This document shows, piece after piece, positions 58,101 to 64,000 of a stretch of 64,000 bases of DNA. This DNA is from Anoplopoma fimbria (Eukaryota > Chordata > Actinopteri > Perciformes > Anoplopomatidae), in the NCBI RefSeq assembly GCF_027596085.1, contig NC_072468.1:340001-404000 (forward strand), in the 5' to 3' direction. The notes beneath the pieces are model-generated. The model was not told the DNA's origin and did not search any database. It worked only from the letters and a program-made list of their open reading frames with translations. The position numbers and the translations under genes are program-made. The number at the start of each line of letters is the position of its first letter. Position 1 is the stretch's first letter.

Positions 58101-58344
58101 GCTGCTGTGGCTTCGTTGATGTCATTCCCAGCCGCCAGTTTGCTGCCAGCCACTAGAGTCAGACTGTGTCGACCAGCACAGGTAGCTTGTGGCCAATGCC
58201 ACAGGCTCCACCTGCCGAGAGAAGGGGACTGTCGACCTCAGAAGGAGCTACCAAGCTGGTCTCAACAACAGACCTCTCTGTTCCCTTGTTGGCTGTTGGA
58301 CTGAGTAGGGAGTGCCTGTGGACTCACCAGCAGTACACATTGTC
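58101..58344 (+). promoter_or_regulatory. mindy3: mindy3 5' leader with upstream ORFs
   Basis: After the acceptor at 58100 the leader holds an uORF at 58119-58304 (61 codons plus stop) and another ATG at 58196 whose ORF ends at 58357, overlapping the main start out of frame. An internal pair CACAG|gtagct (58182) and accagcag (58333) could splice much of this out. Confidence 0.4.
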
Positions 58345-58438
58345 ATGTCGGATCTAAATAAAGAGGTGGTGGATTTGGTTTGGGGGAGACCATCTAGTGG
58401 AGGAGTGTCTGCCTCAATCTTCCGTAGATGGAGCCAAG
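58345..58438 (+). CDS. mindy3: mindy3 coding exon 1
   Basis: The ATG (cattgtcATGTCG) starts MSDLNKEVVDLVWG, matching human MSELTKELMELVWG. It ends in phase 1, CAAG|gtatgc. Confidence 0.9.
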
Positions 58439-61400
58439 GTATGCTGCTTTGTCTCTGAATGATTATATGAATGAAAGTGTTTTTTTTGCAGAATGGGAAA
58501 TACCCTCAAAACTAGGTTGTTTCACCTATGTACAGTTGAGTTTATTCAGGTTTTAATCTGATAGTTACTACTCTACAGCTGAATGTCAGAAAAATAGAAA
58601 AATTCTCTTTTGCTGTCTAGTGGTTTCCTGCCCTAGAGTTATCCAATAATCTTCAATCTGAGCATGCATGCCATTGTGACTTTTTAATGTATGCAGGGTG
58701 TATTTGTCTACGTGCCTTACCTGTTATTACTGTGAACATTGTTACGGTTGTCTTATCTGTGTGTTTATTACAGGATTTGTTTTTTGTGAGAATGAGCAAA
58801 CAGCACTGGAGCAGTTTGAAGGAGGGCCGTGTGCTGTCCTTGCACCTGTCCAGGTATGGTCTAGTTCAACATCCATGCAGTATTATCAGGGCCCTGTATT
58901 AGTTTCCATTTACTCCCATTTTACAGTGAGCCAGCTTTTACACCTGGCAGACTTACTTGGTTACTTAGTCTGTGAGTGTTATAGGTTCATGCATTGGTGG
59001 CTATGCTTAATTGACAAACAACATTATTTATCACACATAAATAAAGTAAAAACAGAAGTCTGTGACAGCCGGCTATGGATAAACAATACAAGTGTACCAA
59101 AATGCAGCATGGAATATTTTCCATTTCCTTAAGTTTGTGTTTCTTTACAGGCTTTCCTCCTAAAGAACATTTTCTTCAACAGAGAAAGTTCCAACTGGAG
59201 ACAGATGACAGGTATATTGCCCACAGCTTGTGCTATTGTCTTATGTATTTGTAAGGCTTGTTAAATCATCTATCTTTTATGTTTCTCTCTGTTAGACGAG
59301 GAGCAGAAAACAGCACTGTGTTCCACGCTGAGTGAAATCCTGGAGTCGGCTTGCTCCAGCCCCTCCACAGGGTTCTGCCTGGTGACTTGGGCCAAGGGAC
59401 AAAGCCCACCTACTAGCACTCACACTCACACACAGACACAGTCACAGTCGCAAACACAGGACATGCCAGCACCAGAGAGCAGCCAGCCGGCACAGGAACA
59501 GCAACCCAGTGAGTCCTTTGTCTGTCACACTAAGAATGACGATATACAAACAAATTCTCAATAAACCTTTTGACAGTTTTATGTGCCATGCTCTGATGTT
59601 ACCATGTATGTGTGTTTTCTTGTGCCTAGCTGCTTTGGCTGCTGAGGACCTTGGATTTGAGCAATTTCACAGTGCTCTCCAGTAAGTGACTGCAGATAAC
59701 ACCTTGCATCTTTATATTCATATCTGTCTCTACCTTAAAGCAGATAATCTTGCCATTAGATAATACTGTGTGTTTCTGGAGGGATCACAAATCCTTGTTT
59801 TACGATTGCTATTATGCAGTACTGGGTTAGAGAACAACATATTTCTCACATTAGTATCAGCAAAGGGGAGGGGGATATTTAATTAATCTAGTCTGCAAGA
59901 ATTGGCTTTCACATTCAATTGGCTATTTCACTCACAATTTGCTGACTCTGCACTTTCACAGATTGCCTTGTTAAAAAATAAATAAACTACCTCTCCAAAC
60001 CTTTTCTACACCCTTACTGTCTTTCACGCACGCCCAAACTAAGTGTATGCAAGGCTGCGTTTGCCAGCGCGCATATTGATATTTCATCACACAGCTTACT
60101 GGCAGCTGAGACCACAGTCAGCAAAAAAGCAGTGCTGACTCACAGTGAAGAAGTGCATGCTAACTAAGACCGACAACTCCCGTTGCAAGCTTTCCAGGGT
60201 GGAGCAAAAGAGGGTAGTGGCTCCAAATAGTCAAGATTAGAATTGTATTTGCCCTCTGATGCATTTAATTGATTTATTCCCCATTGTGAAAGTTATTTTT
60301 TACCAAGTGGACCTGACAAATCCAATTTATACATCAGTCTCATTGATCCCAAAACACCCCAAATCTTCTGTCTTTTGAGTGTTTCATAAATGAACCTGAC
60401 GTTTGTTCCCATCCAACAGTAAGCGGACTGTAATGTCAGTGTCTGGTCTCAGAGAGGAGGTGTTGTCTCTCTACCACACCTGGAGAGGGTGCTGTGGAGT
60501 CTTGCTTTTCCTCTACTCTGTCATCCTCACCAAGGTAAAGAGAAGAAATGGCTAGAAAGAGAGATGGATAGAAATATTGAATACTTATTTGAAATAATGA
60601 TATTGGCAATGTTGACTCTGTTAACACATTTATTAAGTAATTTGAATGAATTGATAATCAAATAAGACATTTTAGATTAAGATTTAAGATTTTTCCATTT
60701 TTAAAGACATTTTAGTTATTGTGTTATATTATTTGAGTTATTTTTCTTTTGTTGCATCAATGTTCAAGACTTCTCTCTTCTGTGCAGGGCATAGAGAATA
60801 TAAGAAATGAGATCCAGGATACAATGGAGCCTCTCATAGACCCTGTGCATGGCCATGGCAGGTATTAAAACACCTTTTTCATCAATTGTTCTCATCAGTT
60901 AGACTTACGCAAGGTTCTTTTTTTCTGTAGTTAAGTTGTTTTGGATATCCTTCGTTTTCTCTGAAACTCTTGATGTTTTCTTTCTTATCTATATTTTAAG
61001 TCAGAGCCTGGTGAACCTCCTTGTAACTGGCCATGCTGTCTCTAACGTCTGGGATGGTGACAGGGAGTGCTCTGGCATGAGTAAGGCTTCCGCAAAGTTA
61101 CTGCATACTCACACAGACACGCCATATTCACACAACAGACATGCACATATATCAAACTCGCAGGACTTTGTGGCTCAAAATGTAAACCTACCCACCAGAG
61201 GGCATTAATTCCTTCATCCCACAGTAATGCACAAAAGCCACCATTTAATGCCAGTTTGATGTAATTTAACAATTCTAATTTTCTTGTTCTTTTTTCTCCT
61301 TCTCATGGTAGAACTACATGGCATTCATAAACAGGCATCAGTTGGCTTCCTCACGCTTATGGAATCTCTTCGCTACTGCAAGGTACAGACACATACCAGT

Positions 61401-62351
61401 TCCCAAAACATTATGCAAAAGTATAAGCAGATTGTTCATGGCAAATACACATAGGATTAGTAGATTGTTTTTGAAGAGGAAGAAGACTCCCTATGAATTG
61501 AGACACCCACTCTTTAAGCCAAGAGAGTGCGAGGAAAACAAATAAACAAATAAATGCTCACTGTTACTTGTGACTCTAAAATGTGGTACATATCCACAGT
61601 TTGAACACAAACCACAGTGAGAGCTCCCATGTGAAAATATGTGTTTGGAGGAAACAGTCCCAACAGACTGTAAACCCTTTCCTACTCTTTCTTACTACAC
61701 TTTTTTTTTCCTGGCACATTTGCACTGTACTAAAAATAGATCACAAAAGACGTTATAAATACATGCGCCGTGACATATTCATCTTGAAAAACAGAAATCT
61801 TGTTTGGAATTGGAATTTATTTATCAATGCCAAAATAAGTAAGACAAAAATAAGTAAGCAGCTATAAAAAGTTAAGAGCAAGTAGATGGTTGCCAAAGAG
61901 GGCTGTTAAGAGTGATCTAAGAGGCCAACTCATATCAAATAAGGAGAGGTATGCTCATACCTACGCTGTTATTATGCTTGGTTTGTTGTTCTTCTATGGC
62001 AATCAAGTTCAAGCTGCATATGTAGATCAGCCTACGAATAATAAGAGAAGATCCAAGTGAAAATGAGTTGAACATTAACATTGATGATATCCATTTCATT
62101 ACGTGGTACTATTTGTTCAGGATCCGGAGAGCTATTATGCTGTTTATATACTTTGACATGTATTCTCTCTGTTCAAATATGAATGTACTTGATGAAAACA
62201 CTCATTTGTTACACATTCCTTTATTGTGTGTGTGTGTGTGTGCGTGTGTGTCTGTGTGTCTGTGTTTCAGGTTGGGACATTCCTCAAGTCTCCAAAGTTC
62301 CCTATTTGGATCCTTGGCAGTGAAACTCACCTCTCTGTGTTTTTTGCCAAG
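58345..62351 (+). CDS. mindy3: MINDY3 (FAM188A) deubiquitinase, exons 1-10 of coding sequence, 3' part beyond window
   Basis: Ten coding exons join in phase to residues 1-307. MINDY3 is a cysteine protease that trims K48-linked ubiquitin chains. Visible diagnostic motifs are SALEQFEGGPCAVLAPVQ-type text with catalytic Cys51, the same number as in human, and ILGSETHLSVFFAK with catalytic His300 (human about 287). Other near-identical stretches are GVLLFLYSVILTKGIENI and GHAVSNVWDGDRECSGM. The insertion relative to human lies in the Thr/Gln-rich linker of exon 4. Exons: 58345-58438, 58774-58853, 59151-59211, 59296-59508, 59630-59681, 60420-60534, 60788-60861, 61001-61080, 61312-61382, 62271-62351. 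The last has a GC donor. The remaining roughly 150 residues were not found before 64000. Confidence 0.93.
58774..58853 (+). CDS. mindy3: mindy3 coding exon 2 (catalytic Cys51)
   Basis: It encodes GFVFCENEQTALEQFEGG then PCAVLAPVQ, with Cys51 as nucleophile. Acceptor ttattacag, donor CAG|gtatgg. Confidence 0.94.
59151..59211 (+). CDS. mindy3: mindy3 coding exon 3
   Basis: It encodes AFLLKNIFFNRESSNWRQMT. Acceptor ctttacag, donor ACAG|gtatat, phase 1. Confidence 0.92.
59296..59508 (+). CDS. mindy3: mindy3 coding exon 4
   Basis: It encodes DEEQKTALCSTLSEILESAC, then FCLVTWAKGQ and a linker rich in Thr, His, Gln and Ser that is longer than in human. Donor CCCA|gtgagt, phase 1. Confidence 0.9.
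59630..59681 (+). CDS. mindy3: mindy3 coding exon 5
   Basis: It encodes TALAAEDLGFEQFHSAL, like human SALAVEELGFERFHALI. Acceptor tgcctag, donor CA|gtaagt, phase 2. Confidence 0.9.
60420..60534 (+). CDS. mindy3: mindy3 coding exon 6
   Basis: It encodes HKRTVMSVSGLREEVLSLY then WRGCCGVLLFLYSVILTK. Acceptor tccaacag, donor AAG|gtaaag, phase 0. Confidence 0.92.
60788..60861 (+). CDS. mindy3: mindy3 coding exon 7
   Basis: It encodes GIENIRNEIQDTMEPLIDPV and HGHG. Acceptor tgtgcag, donor GGCAG|gtatta, phase 2. Confidence 0.92.
61001..61080 (+). CDS. mindy3: mindy3 coding exon 8
   Basis: It encodes SQSLVNLLVTGHAVSNVWDG then DRECSGM, among the most conserved MINDY3 text. Acceptor attttaag, donor ATGA|gtaagg. 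Confidence 0.93.
61312..61382 (+). CDS. mindy3: mindy3 coding exon 9
   Basis: It encodes KLHGIHKQASVGFLTLMESL then RYCK. Acceptor catggtag, donor AAG|gtacag. A longer ORF in another frame here is a shadow. Confidence 0.92.
62271..62351 (+). CDS. mindy3: mindy3 coding exon 10 (catalytic His300; GC donor)
   Basis: The 81-nt, phase 0/0 exon encodes VGTFLKSPKFPIWILGSETH then LSVFFAK. The acceptor gtgtttcag follows a UG-rich tract. The donor is AAG|gcaagt, a GC-AG type with otherwise perfect consensus. Human protein continues FFAKDMAL, which fixes the boundary after Lys. Confidence 0.92.
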
Positions 62352-64000
62352 GCAAGTTCAATACACTCATCCATAAGCAACACATATTTCACTTACAAAG
62401 ACACACGGTGCGTAATGTGAGCCAGTCTCCTCAGCAGGTTTGAAAAACCAAAATATGGAATGTGCTTAACCGATTTAATATAGTGCAGGTCAGATATCAA
62501 TGTGGGGGAAAAAGGGGGGAAGAATGGGAGGGGAGGGAAAATGAGTGCAGGAGATAGTCATATATGGCCAGAGCTGATCTTGAGTTTTCAGCTATCCAGC
62601 ATCAAGGGGGGAAAAAACAAGTGCATACACACACACTTTTTCATTTTTGTGCTCTCCCTTTCTCACTCTCACGTAAATGAAAACACACATTTTAAGTTTC
62701 TTAGCCATCTGTGATCAACTAAACAATGAGTTCATGATATATGACAATAATGTAAACTGCTGAATTTGGGCTCCAGCGGGAGCTTCCATTTACATTATAC
62801 TTCTTTCTACCCTCACTGTCAGGTTAATTTCAACAATATGGATCACACATTTTTCTGTCCTGGCACTTGGTCATAGAAAACAACACTCAGGAACTAAATA
62901 ACAAACAGTCTGTCCAGCATTTCCATGTTTGAGTTTCCACTGCATTTCAGGAAATGTTAAGAATAGGAAAATCAGACTGAGATTTAGAAGCAGCTGCTTG
63001 GTTTGAGAAATAATAATAATAGCCTTGAATGAGAAAAAACACTGTTGATTTAATGGAAATTAGATAAATGTCAAAAAGGAGGTGTGAGAGCTCAAAAATG
63101 CCAAAGTACAGGACACCTGTCTCAAAGGGAGAGAAGATCTCATCTCCTTAATGTTTTCCTGGGTCAATTCTCAGCTTTAATACGTAACCACATTGAGAGC
63201 AATTAGCAGATGTAGGTCTTTAGTTGGGAATTTTATTGTTGTTTACGTGTCAGTAGCACTAAATAAAAATCCTGGCTCCGCTTATATCGACCCTTTTTAC
63301 AGTTTGTAAACAATGATGACATACGCAAGTGTATGCATGCAGTTTGGCAAAGGAAGAGGAATGCAATAGCAAAGTTTATGTACCGACATTAACCACCAAA
63401 GATTGGGAATGCAAACTTAACAAAGATCCAGATCTGTGTGCTATTAGTGAACGGGTTGAATACATTAGCAAGTGGCCTAGTATTCATTGGCCAGATATGT
63501 ATTTGGAGGAGAAACCAAGTATGTTAATGAAACACCAGCAAGAAATGAATGCTTACAACTTTGTTATCTGTGCGCTTGTACTGAATGTCAAATACCCTGA
63601 TATAGACTCTAATTTTAAGTTTATTGAGTTTAAAGTGAGCAAACAGACGTGAGCATTTGTGATCGTGTCCTCAGGCCAGTGGTAGTTAACAAGTCTAATA
63701 GTGTGCAGCCATACCCCCAACCAGTGTTTTGATTAAACGAGCAACCGTGTTGAATGCGCCGTGGTTACTCTTAGGGACGGCAGCTGTTGAAAACACGAAC
63801 AGAACATGTAGGTGACCTCATAAAAACCTTCAATCAATATTTTTTTTTTATTATCTACGCAAACCATTTCCTAAGTTACTATGAGCAACCACGGACGCAT
63901 TTGGCCGAAAGTAACCAACTAACATGGTCACTCATTCAACTGAAACACATGTTGTTCTGAAAGGGTAGAACTTGAATCTGCTGTTGGAATAGTGATTCTA
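62352..64000 (+). other. mindy3 intron after exon 10, continuing beyond the window
   Basis: I searched for the next MINDY3 exon (DMALVAPEAPSE-like) and did not find it. The interval holds AT-rich sequence and the repeat-borne ORF fragment at 63329. Confidence 0.6.
63329..63652 (+). pseudogene. degraded fragment of a repeat-borne multi-copy ORF family
   Basis: About 107 codons are open, including VYVPTLTTKDWECKLNKDPD, ISERVEYISKWPSIHWPDMY and MNAYNFVICALVLNVKY. From memory this resembles the N-terminus of multi-copy uncharacterised fish proteins whose C-termini carry a YqaJ-type nuclease and which spread like mobile elements. There is no ATG at the open frame's start (a stop precedes a GTG), and the motif usually following PD-Y seems shortened. 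It sits in a mindy3 intron on the same strand. It is a relic, not a mindy3 exon. Confidence 0.4.

Noticed and set aside
61318..61545. 75-codon ORF MAFINRHQLASS
   Set aside because: Out-of-frame reading across mindy3 exon 9 and its donor.

Overview
This is a vertebrate, almost certainly teleost (percomorph-like) nuclear window. Small exons with GT..AG borders are separated by long introns, (CA)n/(TG)n microsatellites are extremely dense, and several degenerate interspersed repeats resemble families common in ray-finned fish. I found no bacterial-style genes and no tRNA, rRNA or CRISPR array. Nearly all long ORFs made of HTHTHT, VCVCVC or YLSIYLSI are translated microsatellites.

Layout: (1) 1-18624 holds no exon I can support; it is probably the first intron or upstream flank of the ZNF804 gene and carries microsatellites and repeat relics. 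(2) 18625-27844, plus strand: three exons of a ZNF804-family gene, closest from memory to ZNF804B, with a C2H2 finger exon, a basic helical exon and one 4-kb exon. The big exon reads in three successive frames, implying two apparent 1-base losses. (3) 27845-36212: intergenic, between two convergent 3' ends. (4) 56915 down to 36213, minus strand: a complete 11-exon, 418-codon TPR gene, the probable assembly chaperone of ribosomal protein Rpl4 (Acl4-like). All phases join. Its third intron has a U12-type AT donor, and almost all of that intron is a 685-bp inverted copy of the exon 8 region. (5) 56916-58344: head-to-head promoter region with an NRF1-like palindrome, CCAAT boxes and a heat-shock-element-like site. 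(6) 58345 to beyond 62351, plus strand: the first ten coding exons of mindy3 (FAM188A), a K48-chain deubiquitinase, with catalytic Cys51 and His300 visible. Exon 10 uses a GC donor. The rest of the gene lies beyond the window. (7) 63329-63652: a degraded piece of a repeat-borne ORF family inside the mindy3 intron.

The three genes do not form a pathway. The acl4-like/mindy3 pair shares a compact housekeeping-type promoter, so co-expression is plausible. The most unusual structure is the acl4-like gene: a U12-type intron with a non-standard acceptor carries an inverted copy of a downstream exon, giving a pre-mRNA that could fold into a long hairpin around exons 4-7.
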